DNA of 64,000 bases from Pseudomonas fluorescens. GTDB lineage: Bacteria > Pseudomonadota > Gammaproteobacteria > Pseudomonadales > Pseudomonadaceae. Positions 52,836-61,449 of the stretch are shown piece after piece (within the stretch, counting starts at the first letter, position 1; the number at the start of each line of letters is the position of its first letter). The notes beneath the pieces are model-generated. The model was not told the origin of the DNA, searched no databases, and was given only the letters and a program-made list of their open reading frames with translations. A program made the position numbers and the translations under genes. Location: assembly GCF_902497785.1 (NCBI RefSeq), contig NZ_CABVHK010000001.1, positions 372,001-436,000 on the forward strand. Direction: 5' to 3'.

Positions 52836-53963
52836 ATGAAAGTGACGTTTGTATTGTCTGTGGCGAGCCTGTCTGGCGGGATTCGCGTCGTTGCAATTTA
52901 CGCCAAGGCATTGTCCGAAATGGGCCATGAAGTGAAAATCGTTTCCCAGCCTATGCCTTCAATTCCGTTTCGCAGAAAGATCAAGAGTCTGCTCAAGGGA
53001 GAAGGCTGGCCGGCCACCCCGACCATTCCATCTCACTTGGATGGTCTTGGCCTTGATCACCGGATGATAGACAAATACAGGCCGATGGTGGAATCGGACA
53101 TTCCAGATGCCGATGTTGTCATTGCCACCTGGTGGGAAACGGCTGAGTGGGTGAATGCGCTAAGTCCGGCCAAGGGCGTGAAACTGTATTTGGTGCAGGG
53201 GCATGAAGTGTTTCCTTTCTGCCCGGTGGACAGGGTTATGGCAACCTACAAAATGCCTTTGCATAAAATAACCATTTCCCAGTGGTTGGCTGATTTGATG
53301 CGCGAGGAATATGGCGACTCCGATGTTTCCCTGGTCGAGAACAGTGTGGAACATCAGCAGTTTTTCGCCGCACCGAGGGGCAAGCAACAGCGCCCGACAA
53401 TCGGAATTTTGTTTCACGAAACGCCATTGAAGGGCGTCGATGTTGCACTTGAAGTCATTGCGGCGCTCGAGGAAAAATTTCCAACACTTCGAGTGATCGC
53501 CTTTGGGAGTTTTCCTCCTACAGGTGCTTACAAGTTTCCCGCGAATCTTGAGTTCTATCTTTCTCCCGACCAGGATTCCATTCGTGATTTGTATTCGCAA
53601 TGCGATGTTTGGCTCGCCACCAGCCGGAGTGAAGGCTTTAACTTGACGGCGATGGAAGCCATGGCCTGCAGGACACCAGTCGTTTCCACACGAACGGGCT
53701 GGCCAGTAGAAGCCATTTCCTGTTTCAAAAACGGTGTGCTGGCCGATATTGATGACACGGATGCCTTGGCCCGTGGCGTCGAATATATGTTGACGTTAGA
53801 CGATTCGCAGTGGCGTGCGGCTTCGGAGATGGCCCATCAAACCGTGGCTTCAAGTTCCTGGGAGGCCTCTGCGCAGTTATTCGAAACTACACTGGTTAAC
53901 GCGCTTGCGAAGAGTCGTGTCAAGCCAGTGGGGCTTACCGAAAGAGAAGTCGGGCACTCGTAG
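52836..53963 (+). CDS. GT4-type glycosyltransferase between the flippase copies
   Basis: A 375-residue group 1 glycosyltransferase: N-terminal VASLSGGIRVVAIYAKAL, and in the C-terminal domain the donor-site pattern SRSEGFNLTAMEAMACRTPVV with the paired glutamates of GT4. ATG 52836 has GGAG (52822-52825) 10 bases upstream; a longer frame from 52788 is unlikely. GC content is visibly lower than in the flanking repeats. It lies inside the interval bounded by the two flippase repeats, so recombination between them would remove it. Confidence 0.85.
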   Translation: MKVTFVLSVASLSGGIRVVAIYAKALSEMGHEVKIVSQPMPSIPFRRKIKSLLKGEGWPATPTIPSHLDGLGLDHRMIDKYRPMVESDIPDADVVIATWWETAEWVNALSPAKGVKLYLVQGHEVFPFCPVDRVMATYKMPLHKITISQWLADLMREEYGDSDVSLVENSVEHQQFFAAPRGKQQRPTIGILFHETPLKGVDVALEVIAALEEKFPTLRVIAFGSFPPTGAYKFPANLEFYLSPDQDSIRDLYSQCDVWLATSRSEGFNLTAMEAMACRTPVVSTRTGWPVEAISCFKNGVLADIDDTDALARGVEYMLTLDDSQWRAASEMAHQTVASSSWEASAQLFETTLVNALAKSRVKPVGLTEREVGHS

Positions 53964-54037
53964 TGACGGCCGTTGAGGCCTTCTGAGCACAGGCAATGCC
54001 CAGTCTTCAAAAGGCATGGCTTGTCAGGCCAGTGGGG

Positions 54038-55507
54038 CAGGTGAATGGCAGGTGCCAGTGGAATGGCAAAATGCGACTATAGTACCTTTCGTTCATTGAG
54101 TCCGGGGTTGTTGTGATGCCGCCAGCTGATTTATCGCCACCGTTGAGCCTGCGCAGGCGAGCGATATCTGCCGGGGCATGGAATCTGGGGGCGCTGGTTA
54201 CTTCTCAAGCGATGCGTCTGGGTGGCAACCTGATCATGGCGCGGCTGTTGATGCCGGAAATGTTCGGCATCATGGTCATCGCCACCACCGTGTCGGTGGT
54301 GCTCCACCTGCTGTCCGATGTCGGCTTGCGCCAGAACATCGTGCAGAGCCCGCGGGGCGACGATCCGGCGTTTCTCAACACCGTGTGGACGGTGCAGATC
54401 ATCCGCGGTTTTATCCTGTTTGCGTTCACGTTGGCCATCGCCGGTTTTGCCTGGCTCGCGCAAGTCCTTGAGGTGTGGTCGGCCCATTCCACCTATGCCG
54501 CCCCGGAGTTGCCGCTGGTGCTGGCCCTGACCGGGTTTTCCGCGATCATCTATGGTTTCCAGTCGACCAAGGTCGACGTGGCGGTGCGCGACTTCCAGCA
54601 GAAAAAAGTGGTGCTCGCCGAATTTGTGTCGCAGCTGTGCGGGCTGCTGGTGATGTTGGCCATCGGTTATTTCAGCCGGTCGATCTGGTCGCTGGTGGGG
54701 GCCGGTCTGGCCTCGGCACTGGTCATGACGCTGCTGGGGCATGTCTGGTTTTCCGGGGCGCCGAACCGTCTGCACTGGGACCGTCCGGCGCTGCGCGAGG
54801 TGGTGGTCTTCGGCCGCTGGATGTTGTTGTCGTCGGCCGTTGGCGTACTGGCCATGAACGGTGACCGGATCTGGTTTGGTGGCAGCATGTCGGCTACAGA
54901 ATTGGGGGTGTACTCGATTGCCGTGCTGATTTTGAGCGCGCTGCAACAGGGCATGCAACGGTTGGTCGGGGCCGTGGCGCTGCCGGCTTTCAGTGAGGCC
55001 GCGCGCACCCAAGACAGCGCCCGGTTGCAGGCGTTGTATTACCGCTTCAAGTTGATGTTCGACCTGGCCTCGCTGTTTCTCTGCGGGCTGTTCTGGACCG
55101 CCAGCCCGCTGCTTATCAGCCTCTTGTACGATGAGCGTTATGCCGGTGCGGGCCACATGCTGGCGATTCTTTCACTGTCTTTTTTCACCTATCGTTATGT
55201 GGTGGCGCATCAAGCGTGGCTGGCCCTGGGACTGACCAAATACCAGGCCCTGGACAACATTATTCGCGCGGTCTCGTTGTGGGGGTTACTGCCGCTTTTG
55301 CTGGCGATTGGCGGTGTGGAATATGCCATTTGGGGTGTCGCGCTGCACGCCGTACCAACGCTGGTGCTGGTGGTGTACGTCAATTGCAAGGTGGGTTTGT
55401 TCGATATCAAGCGTGAACTGATGGTGCTGCCGATGGTGCTGGTGGGGGCGTTGTGCGGGGAATTGGTGTTGGGACTTGCCAACTGGTTTTGACCTTAATG
55501 TCGGGGA
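54038..55507 (+). repeat. Copy 2 of the 1,470-bp direct repeat
   Basis: Second copy of 51210-52679. Sequence before it (53964-54037) and after it differs from copy 1; after it, the Tat-signal gene and intact GMC gene follow. Confidence 0.95.
54113..55492 (+). CDS. Oligosaccharide flippase (Wzx-like), copy 2
   Basis: A 459-residue flippase, identical to copy 1 (51285-52664) except for two conservative changes. Both copies have intact reading frames and the same upstream 75 bases, so both are likely expressed. It precedes a small Tat-signal protein gene and the GMC oxidoreductase gene on the same strand. Confidence 0.9.
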   Translation: MMPPADLSPPLSLRRRAISAGAWNLGALVTSQAMRLGGNLIMARLLMPEMFGIMVIATTVSVVLHLLSDVGLRQNIVQSPRGDDPAFLNTVWTVQIIRGFILFAFTLAIAGFAWLAQVLEVWSAHSTYAAPELPLVLALTGFSAIIYGFQSTKVDVAVRDFQQKKVVLAEFVSQLCGLLVMLAIGYFSRSIWSLVGAGLASALVMTLLGHVWFSGAPNRLHWDRPALREVVVFGRWMLLSSAVGVLAMNGDRIWFGGSMSATELGVYSIAVLILSALQQGMQRLVGAVALPAFSEAARTQDSARLQALYYRFKLMFDLASLFLCGLFWTASPLLISLLYDERYAGAGHMLAILSLSFFTYRYVVAHQAWLALGLTKYQALDNIIRAVSLWGLLPLLLAIGGVEYAIWGVALHAVPTLVLVVYVNCKVGLFDIKRELMVLPMVLVGALCGELVLGLANWF

Positions 55508-55517
55508 ACTTTAAATC

Positions 55518-55724
55518 ATGCATGACCTTGATTTGAATACTTCTGTAATGGACCGCAGAGGCTTTCTCCAGGCGTTTGCCCTGTTGAGTCTCGGCGGACT
55601 CATGTTCGGACTGTCAGAAGCCGTCGTCCGGCCTTCGGTTGTGAAGACCGATGTTAAATCCGAATACGTTGTGATCAACGGATGGGTGCTGCCGGCCCAG
55701 CACTTTCGGCCAACGCCAGCATGA
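55518..55724 (+). CDS. Small Tat-signal protein, putative partner subunit of the GMC oxidoreductase
   Basis: A 68-residue protein. MDRRGFLQAFALLSLGGLMFGL is a twin-arginine-type signal (RR followed by FL and a hydrophobic helix), followed by about 35 residues with no cysteines. Its stop overlaps the GMC start as ATGA, giving translational coupling. This matches the habit of membrane GMC dehydrogenases to carry a small Tat-borne subunit that takes the catalytic subunit to the periplasm. The assignment as partner is inferred from position and signal. Confidence 0.65.
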   Translation: MHDLDLNTSVMDRRGFLQAFALLSLGGLMFGLSEAVVRPSVVKTDVKSEYVVINGWVLPAQHFRPTPA

Positions 55725-57187
55725 TCAAAGACTACCAATCGCAAAAAGAGCTGCGCGACTCCTATGACGTCTGCATCATCGGCGCTGGCCCGGCCGGTAT
55801 TACCCTGGCCTTGCGTCTGGCTGGCAACGGTCGGCGGGTGCTGCTGCTGGAAGGTGGCGGGCACGAGTATTCGCAAAACTCGCAAAGTCTCTACCAGTGT
55901 CCGTCGACCGGCCTCGACGTCTACGCCGCGGCAACACGCCTGCGCTATCTTGGCGGCACCTCCAACCATTGGGCCGGGCGCTGCCGGCCCTTTGAAGCGT
56001 CCGACTTCAGCGTCGGCCCTCCGGTGCACTGGCCCGGCTGGCCCATCGCCTTTTCCGAGATAGAGCGTCATCTGCCCCAGGCCATGGCGATTGTCGATCT
56101 GCCTGCCGATACCGGATTCAAGACCACCAATGCGTCGCTGGACGGTACCGACTTTGAAGCGGATCGTTTCCTGCTCAGCCCACCGACCCGTTTTGCCCAG
56201 AAATACGCCAAGGAACTCAACGAGACCGAGGGCCTGGACGTCTTCATCAATTGCAACTGCGTCGATCTTGAATTCGACCGCGACACCGGGCGCATTGCGA
56301 CCATAGTGGTATCGGATTACGAACTGCATAGAGAACGCGTTACTGCCAGACACTTCATCCTGGCAACCGGTGCGATCGAGAATGCCCGGCAACTGCTTAA
56401 CAGCGAGTCGCTGGTCGCGGGCGGCATCGTTACCCAGGAAGGTTTGGTCGGTAAATGCTTCATGGAACACCTGAATGTCCAACTCGGCACCTTCATCCTC
56501 AAAGAGGGCCAGGGAACCGATGCACGCGAGTACTTCACCACCGATGCCTTCGTGAAGGAGTATCAGGCGGGCAAAGGTAATGTGAGTGCTTCACTGGTCT
56601 CTGAAGTGCGGGCTTATGGACGCATGGCGGCGATCAAGAGCTTTTTCGAGAACCTCATTTGCGAAGTCGGCGGGGAGCAAAAAATTGAGTTCATTACCAA
56701 GTTCGATTGCCCCGGCGATGGTGTGATCGGCACCTTGATAGAGCAGTTTCCCAACCCCGACAGCCGCGTTTCGCTGCTCGCCGAGCGCGATGCCTTAGGG
56801 ATGCGCAAGGCCACCGTGCATTGGGAGTTGAGTCCGGCAGATCGCCATACCGTCAAGTGCATCGGAATGGAAATGGCCAAGTGTTTTGCCGAGTCGGGGT
56901 TGGGGTTCGTCAGGCTGGAAGAGTGCGTGTATGACGAGTCCGTGCCGCTGAAGGTCAATCCCCATGCCCACCACATGGGCACCACGCGGATGGCGACGAC
57001 GCCGGAGTTTGGCGTGGTCGACGAAAACTGCAAGGTGTTTGGCGTCGAAAATCTATATGTAGCAGGCAGCAGTGTTTTTGCCACGGGCGGCGCCAGTAAC
57101 CCTACAATGCCGCTCTTGCAGCTGGCTTTAAGGCTGGCGGATTATTTGAACCATCAGCTGGAACCGGGGGTGGGCAGGTATTCCTGA
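55721..57187 (+). CDS. GMC-family FAD-dependent oxidoreductase
   Basis: A 488-residue flavoprotein: N-terminal FAD-binding Rossmann motif VCIIGAGPAGITLALRLA with the following LLLEGGG, the GGTSNHWAGRC pattern of the dehydrogenase branch, and a C-terminal HHMGTTRM ... VAGSSVFATGGASNPTMPLLQLALRLADY with the GMC active-site histidine region. The protein has no signal peptide of its own. It would oxidise an alcohol group, probably on a sugar of the polymer or its precursor. ATG 55721 overlaps the Tat-signal gene's stop; ATG 55682 is an alternative. A deleted remnant lies at 52682-52759. Confidence 0.88.
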   Translation: MIKDYQSQKELRDSYDVCIIGAGPAGITLALRLAGNGRRVLLLEGGGHEYSQNSQSLYQCPSTGLDVYAAATRLRYLGGTSNHWAGRCRPFEASDFSVGPPVHWPGWPIAFSEIERHLPQAMAIVDLPADTGFKTTNASLDGTDFEADRFLLSPPTRFAQKYAKELNETEGLDVFINCNCVDLEFDRDTGRIATIVVSDYELHRERVTARHFILATGAIENARQLLNSESLVAGGIVTQEGLVGKCFMEHLNVQLGTFILKEGQGTDAREYFTTDAFVKEYQAGKGNVSASLVSEVRAYGRMAAIKSFFENLICEVGGEQKIEFITKFDCPGDGVIGTLIEQFPNPDSRVSLLAERDALGMRKATVHWELSPADRHTVKCIGMEMAKCFAESGLGFVRLEECVYDESVPLKVNPHAHHMGTTRMATTPEFGVVDENCKVFGVENLYVAGSSVFATGGASNPTMPLLQLALRLADYLNHQLEPGVGRYS

Positions 57188-57318
57188 TTGAAATCATTTG
57201 TGGCTTATCGGTGTGTCGATTTCGGGGGAGGGGGCTACGCTTAAGGTCGTGGTAAAGAAGAATCAGGGTCGATCTAGCCTTGGCACGTATGTCTATTTGA
57301 ATTTTTGAGGCTGACAGG

Positions 57319-57936
57319 ATGATTGGTCTACTAAAGCGCGCTATTGCTCACTATGCCAAAACAACAGGACGCGGAACTTCGCTCTACAAAAGGCTGTGCA
57401 AACCCAATGGATATGAATGGGCGGAACATATGGCGCGATGGGGAGGGGTGCATTCCATCGGTAAAGGCGTATGGATCAATCTCGGTTGCAACATCACCGA
57501 CCCTTCGATGCTTCGATGCGGCAACAACGTAGGTTTATCCGATTGCACCATCTTCGGCCACGATGGCAGCGTTGCGGTCTTCAATGCGCGTGACGGGCTG
57601 AAACTCGATTCTGTCGGCCCCGTCGATATCCGTGATAATTCATTTGTCGGGCATGGCGCTATCATCATGCCGCGCGTGACGATTGGCCCGGATTCACTGG
57701 TAGCCGCCGGCGCTGTTGTCCTGAGAGATGTGCCGCCCGGCGTAGTGGTCGGGGGTAACCCTGCAAGAGTTATCTGCACGATGGACACTCTGTTGAAGAA
57801 TATCGAAGAGCGTTGCGCCACCTATCCCTGGATGGACCTCATCCGACAGCGCGACGGGGTGTATGACCCGGAACTTGAACCGAAGCTGAAAGCCATGCGC
57901 GCGGCGTATTTTTTTGGCGAACAATCCAATGGTTAG
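57319..57936 (+). CDS. Left-handed beta-helix acyltransferase
   Basis: A 205-residue hexapeptide-repeat acetyltransferase (GHGAIIMPRVTIGPDSLVAAGAVVLRDVPPGVVVGGNPAR, about 110-150). Likely O-acetylates a sugar of the exopolysaccharide. GAGG precedes the ATG. Overlaps the next glycosyltransferase gene by 8 bases. Confidence 0.88.
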   Translation: MIGLLKRAIAHYAKTTGRGTSLYKRLCKPNGYEWAEHMARWGGVHSIGKGVWINLGCNITDPSMLRCGNNVGLSDCTIFGHDGSVAVFNARDGLKLDSVGPVDIRDNSFVGHGAIIMPRVTIGPDSLVAAGAVVLRDVPPGVVVGGNPARVICTMDTLLKNIEERCATYPWMDLIRQRDGVYDPELEPKLKAMRAAYFFGEQSNG

Positions 57937-58885
57937 TGCTCCTCTGGATGTGTTGGTGGTCAATTACAATACCGCAGGCCTGTTGCAACCGATGTTCAAT
58001 GCGCTACGCCAGCCAGGCGGTGCGGATCAGGCGCGCTATCTGGTGGTGGATAATGCCTCGGCCGATAATTCCCTGGAGTGCCTGGCCACGGTCTGTCCGG
58101 ATGCATTGCTGCTGGCCAATGACAGTAATGTCGGCTTTGGCCGGGCCAACAATCAGCTGGTTGAACACCTGCAGGGCAAGTACGCGTTACTCCTCAATAC
58201 CGATGCCTTTGTGGCTGCGGATACCCTGAACAAAACACTCGACTTCATGGAGGCGAATCCCGATTGCGGTGTCCTCGGCGTCCGGCTGGTCGGCAGGGAG
58301 GGAGACTTGCAACCGTCCTGTCGCTTCTTTCCCACGCCGCTGAATGTCTTTCTCTCACGGACCGGACTTGAGCGCTTTTTTCCAGCGGTCAAAAGAGTCG
58401 ACGACATGGAGTGGGATCACGCCTCAGTCCGTGAGTGCGACTGGGTACCAGGCTGCTATTACCTGATCCGCCGTGAAGTCATCGACAAGGTGGGGTTGTT
58501 CGATCCGCGCTACTTCCTTTACTACGAAGAAGTGGATCACTGCAAACGCGTCAAGCAGGCGGGGTGGAAAGTAGTTTTCTACCCGCACACCACCGTGGTG
58601 CATATCGGCGGTGAGAGTGCCAAGTCGGTCGATGAACTCAATATGGCCAGTCGACAGATACCCAGGCTGCAAATCGAAAGCGAACTGCTGTACTTCCGCA
58701 AGCACCACGGTGTTGCGGGTCTCGCCTGGCATATGCTGCTGGTGTGCCTGGGAGATCTGATTCTGGCGCTCAAGGCGCTGTTGAAAGGCCGCGGCCGGGC
58801 CGCCATTCGCGCGTGCTGGGAACATGCCCGGGTCACCTGGGCGCTGTTGCGTGATACTAAATTCGCTAGCCAACCAACACGGTAG
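57929..58885 (+). CDS. Family 2 glycosyltransferase (rhamnosyltransferase-like)
   Basis: A 318-residue cytoplasmic GT2 with VVNYNTAGLL at the N-terminus, the LLLNTDAFV metal-site region and the CDWVPGCYYLIRREVIDKVGLFDPRYFLYYEEVDHCKR acceptor region near 165-205, typical of rhamnosyltransferases. ATG 57929 is chosen because it lies within the coupled overlap with the acyltransferase gene; a TTG at 57914 is possible. Confidence 0.88.
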   Translation: MVSAPLDVLVVNYNTAGLLQPMFNALRQPGGADQARYLVVDNASADNSLECLATVCPDALLLANDSNVGFGRANNQLVEHLQGKYALLLNTDAFVAADTLNKTLDFMEANPDCGVLGVRLVGREGDLQPSCRFFPTPLNVFLSRTGLERFFPAVKRVDDMEWDHASVRECDWVPGCYYLIRREVIDKVGLFDPRYFLYYEEVDHCKRVKQAGWKVVFYPHTTVVHIGGESAKSVDELNMASRQIPRLQIESELLYFRKHHGVAGLAWHMLLVCLGDLILALKALLKGRGRAAIRACWEHARVTWALLRDTKFASQPTR

Positions 58886-58893
58886 AACCATTT

Positions 58894-59445
58894 ATGTTCG
58901 AAAACATACGCGCGGACTTGCGTGCCTATGGGGGCGACTGGGGCGCTCAGGGGTTTTGGGTGATGCTGGTTTATCGCTTCGGCCGCTGGCGCTACGGAGT
59001 ACGCCCGGCGTTGCTGAGGAAGCTGTTCTCTTTTATCTACAAAGTACTTTTCAAACTGGTGCAGATCGTGACGGGTATCGAACTGCCGTGTGAAGTGGTC
59101 GTCGGGCGTAACTTCGTCATCGATCATTTCGGTGGAATCGTCATCAGTGGCTATGCGCAGTTTGGTGATGATTGCCGAATTCGCAACGGCGTCGTCGTGG
59201 GCCTGAAAAATGTGAGTGAGCCCATCGCCCCGATAATTGGCAACAACGTTGATATCGGCAGCGGCGCCAAGGTGCTGGGCAACATCCACGTTGGTAACAA
59301 TGTCGTGATTGGAGCGAATGCCGTGGTGCTGACCGATGTGCCGGATGACTCGATGGCCGTGGGCGTGCCCGCGATCATCAAGAAAAGGCAGGCTGCACCC
59401 GCAACAGCAGACCCGTTGGATACCTCCGGTTGTGACGCCAGGTGA
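58894..59445 (+). CDS. Serine-acetyltransferase-like hexapeptide acetyltransferase
   Basis: A 183-residue CysE/WcaF-like acetyltransferase: N-terminal helical segment, then the left-handed helix (VVVGRNFVIDHFGGIVISGYAQFGDDCRIRNG). In polysaccharide loci such enzymes O-acetylate sugars rather than serine. The stop overlaps the following glycosyltransferase region. Confidence 0.87.
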   Translation: MFENIRADLRAYGGDWGAQGFWVMLVYRFGRWRYGVRPALLRKLFSFIYKVLFKLVQIVTGIELPCEVVVGRNFVIDHFGGIVISGYAQFGDDCRIRNGVVVGLKNVSEPIAPIIGNNVDIGSGAKVLGNIHVGNNVVIGANAVVLTDVPDDSMAVGVPAIIKKRQAAPATADPLDTSGCDAR

Positions 59446-59450
59446 GCCTG

Positions 59451-60428
59451 ATGAAAACCGGCATTGGTGTTGTCGTCATCGGTCGCAATGAGGGCCAGCG
59501 GCTTGCGCGTTGCCTGACTTCGCTGGCTGGTGCAGCGGACAAGGTGGTGTATGTCGACTCCGGGTCAACGGACGGTTCGGTGTCTCTGGCACAGGGCCTC
59601 GGGGTCGAGGTTGTCGAGCTGGACATGACGATTCCGTTTACCGCGGCGCGCGCGCGCAATGAAGGATTTGCCCGCGTGCAGGCCTTGTTGCCAACGATGC
59701 GCCATGTGCAATTTGTCGACGGTGATTGTGAGGTTGTCGATACCTGGCTGTCCCGGGCGCAGGGTTTTCTCGACGCGCATCCCGAGGTGGCGGTGGTGTG
59801 TGGCCGGCGCCGCGAGCGCTTTCCGCAGCGCTCGGTTTACAACTTGATGTGCGACCTTGAATGGGACACGCCGATCGGTGAGGCCAAGGCGTGTGGTGGC
59901 GATGCGCTGATGCGCGCCGACGCCTTTGCGGCCGTGGCCGGCTTCCGTTCGGAGCTGATTGCCGGGGAAGAGCCCGAGCTGTGTGTGCGTCTGCGGGCGA
60001 ATGGATGGAAGGTCTGGCGCCTGGCTGAGGAAATGACCCTGCACGACGCGGCGATGACCCGGTTCGGCCAATGGTGGCGGCGCACTTTGCGCGGCGGTCA
60101 TGCCTTCGCCGAGGGCACGTTTTTGCACGGGGCCGCTCCGGAACGCCATTGGCAACGTGAGTCGCGACGCGCCTGGTTGTGGGGTTTGGGCATTCCGCTG
60201 GCGACGGGTGTCGCGACGTTAATGGCGGGATGGCCTGGGCTGCTATTGCTACTGGTCTATCCATTGCAAGTGCTGCGCCTGGCGCGTCGAGGCGATCGAT
60301 CGGTTCGCGAAAACTGGCTGCTGGCGTTCTTTCTCGTGCTGGGAAAATTCCCCGAGATGCTCGGGCAACTCAAGTTTCTTCTGAACAGATTCGGTACCGG
60401 CAAGACCGCGCTGATCGAATACAAGTGA
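59451..60428 (+). CDS. Family 2 glycosyltransferase with C-terminal membrane segments
   Basis: A 325-residue GT2: VVVIGRNEGQRLARCLTSL at the N-terminus, donor-binding VDSGSTDGSV, an FVDGDCEVV metal motif, a GEEPELCVRLR segment, and two hydrophobic helices near the C-terminus (about 240-290). ATG 59451 has AGGTGAG (59440-59446) upstream; a GTG at 59442 is possible. Confidence 0.87.
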   Translation: MKTGIGVVVIGRNEGQRLARCLTSLAGAADKVVYVDSGSTDGSVSLAQGLGVEVVELDMTIPFTAARARNEGFARVQALLPTMRHVQFVDGDCEVVDTWLSRAQGFLDAHPEVAVVCGRRRERFPQRSVYNLMCDLEWDTPIGEAKACGGDALMRADAFAAVAGFRSELIAGEEPELCVRLRANGWKVWRLAEEMTLHDAAMTRFGQWWRRTLRGGHAFAEGTFLHGAAPERHWQRESRRAWLWGLGIPLATGVATLMAGWPGLLLLLVYPLQVLRLARRGDRSVRENWLLAFFLVLGKFPEMLGQLKFLLNRFGTGKTALIEYK

Positions 60429-60435
60429 GCCTTCC

Positions 60436-61437
60436 ATGAATACTCGGCTGATAATGAAAAGCGTGCTTTCCCTGCATCCAGGCTATTCATTGAGGGCGTT
60501 GAAAAACAAGCTCAAGTTGCTGGTGTTGGTGGGCAAGAACTGGACTGCGCTCAATGTTTTTTTGCGGCGGATGTCGAACTCCTTGGGCCCTTCCGGCGTC
60601 GAGAAGTTGGGTGGTGACTGCGTAGGCGTTGTGCATTGGCCCTACGTCAGCAGCCACTGGAACGCTGGTGAAAGACTGGATGTATTGGCCTCGCATTACG
60701 AAGTGATCAGCAAAAGCTGCCCGCAGTTATTGCTGTACGGACGAAATGAACATCTGCTGTTGAGTGACGTGTCGGAGATTTCCACGGGTTGCTCACTGGT
60801 GCTCGATCGCCCGATCTGGTTCATGCGTGAAGGGGAACTGGTGCTGAACCTGTTTCAAGGTGATTTACGCATTGCCTCATTGGCGTTCACCCTGTGTCGC
60901 ACTGACGCCGGGCTGTGTATGTTCATTGGCGCCGTCCAAGGGATTCACAAGGGTGTGGACAGTGATCTGTCGTTGACGATCTACCGGGACCTGACCAAGG
61001 ATTTCGAGGGACTTCGGCCAAGAAGCTTTCTGATCGAAGTGATGAAACACATCGCAACCCGCATCGGCGTTGAAAAAATCTATGCGGTAGGGGACGCGTA
61101 TCGCCATCACCGTCATCCTTATTTTGGTGCTGAAAAATCCCAGGAGCTGGCGGCTAATTACGATGTGATCTGGCTGGAGCATGGCGCGACGCCGTCAGAG
61201 CGCGAAGACTTTTTTGAAATGCCCATGAGCCCGTCACGCAAGCCGCTCGACAGTATCGTTGCGAAAAAACGCGCCATGTACCGCAGGCGCTATGAGCTGC
61301 TGGATAGCACGTTCAACAAGGTCGACAGCGTCTTGAAGAACAGTTACAGCCACCCGCGCGATGCGGGTTTTGGTGTTCCTGATACGTTTACAACGGCGGT
61401 ATCGCCGGCAGTCTCCGTCCATTCAACCGACAACTAA
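60436..61437 (+). CDS. VirK/YbjX (DUF535) family protein
   Basis: A 333-residue protein matching the VirK/YbjX family: GDCVGVVHWPYVSSHW, FMREGELVLNLF, LRIASLAFTL and the IGAVQGIHKG segment near residue 157. In enteric bacteria the family is linked to envelope and surface-structure integrity. Its place between glycosyltransferase genes is unusual and suggests a role in polymer assembly here. GC is lower than in its neighbours. Confidence 0.85.
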   Translation: MNTRLIMKSVLSLHPGYSLRALKNKLKLLVLVGKNWTALNVFLRRMSNSLGPSGVEKLGGDCVGVVHWPYVSSHWNAGERLDVLASHYEVISKSCPQLLLYGRNEHLLLSDVSEISTGCSLVLDRPIWFMREGELVLNLFQGDLRIASLAFTLCRTDAGLCMFIGAVQGIHKGVDSDLSLTIYRDLTKDFEGLRPRSFLIEVMKHIATRIGVEKIYAVGDAYRHHRHPYFGAEKSQELAANYDVIWLEHGATPSEREDFFEMPMSPSRKPLDSIVAKKRAMYRRRYELLDSTFNKVDSVLKNSYSHPRDAGFGVPDTFTTAVSPAVSVHSTDN

Positions 61438-61449
61438 GCCTGGTCCCTA

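Noticed and set aside
51210..55507. Composite transposon formed by the flippase repeats
   Set aside because: The repeats contain no transposase, no terminal inverted repeats and no visible target-site duplication; tandem duplication is simpler.
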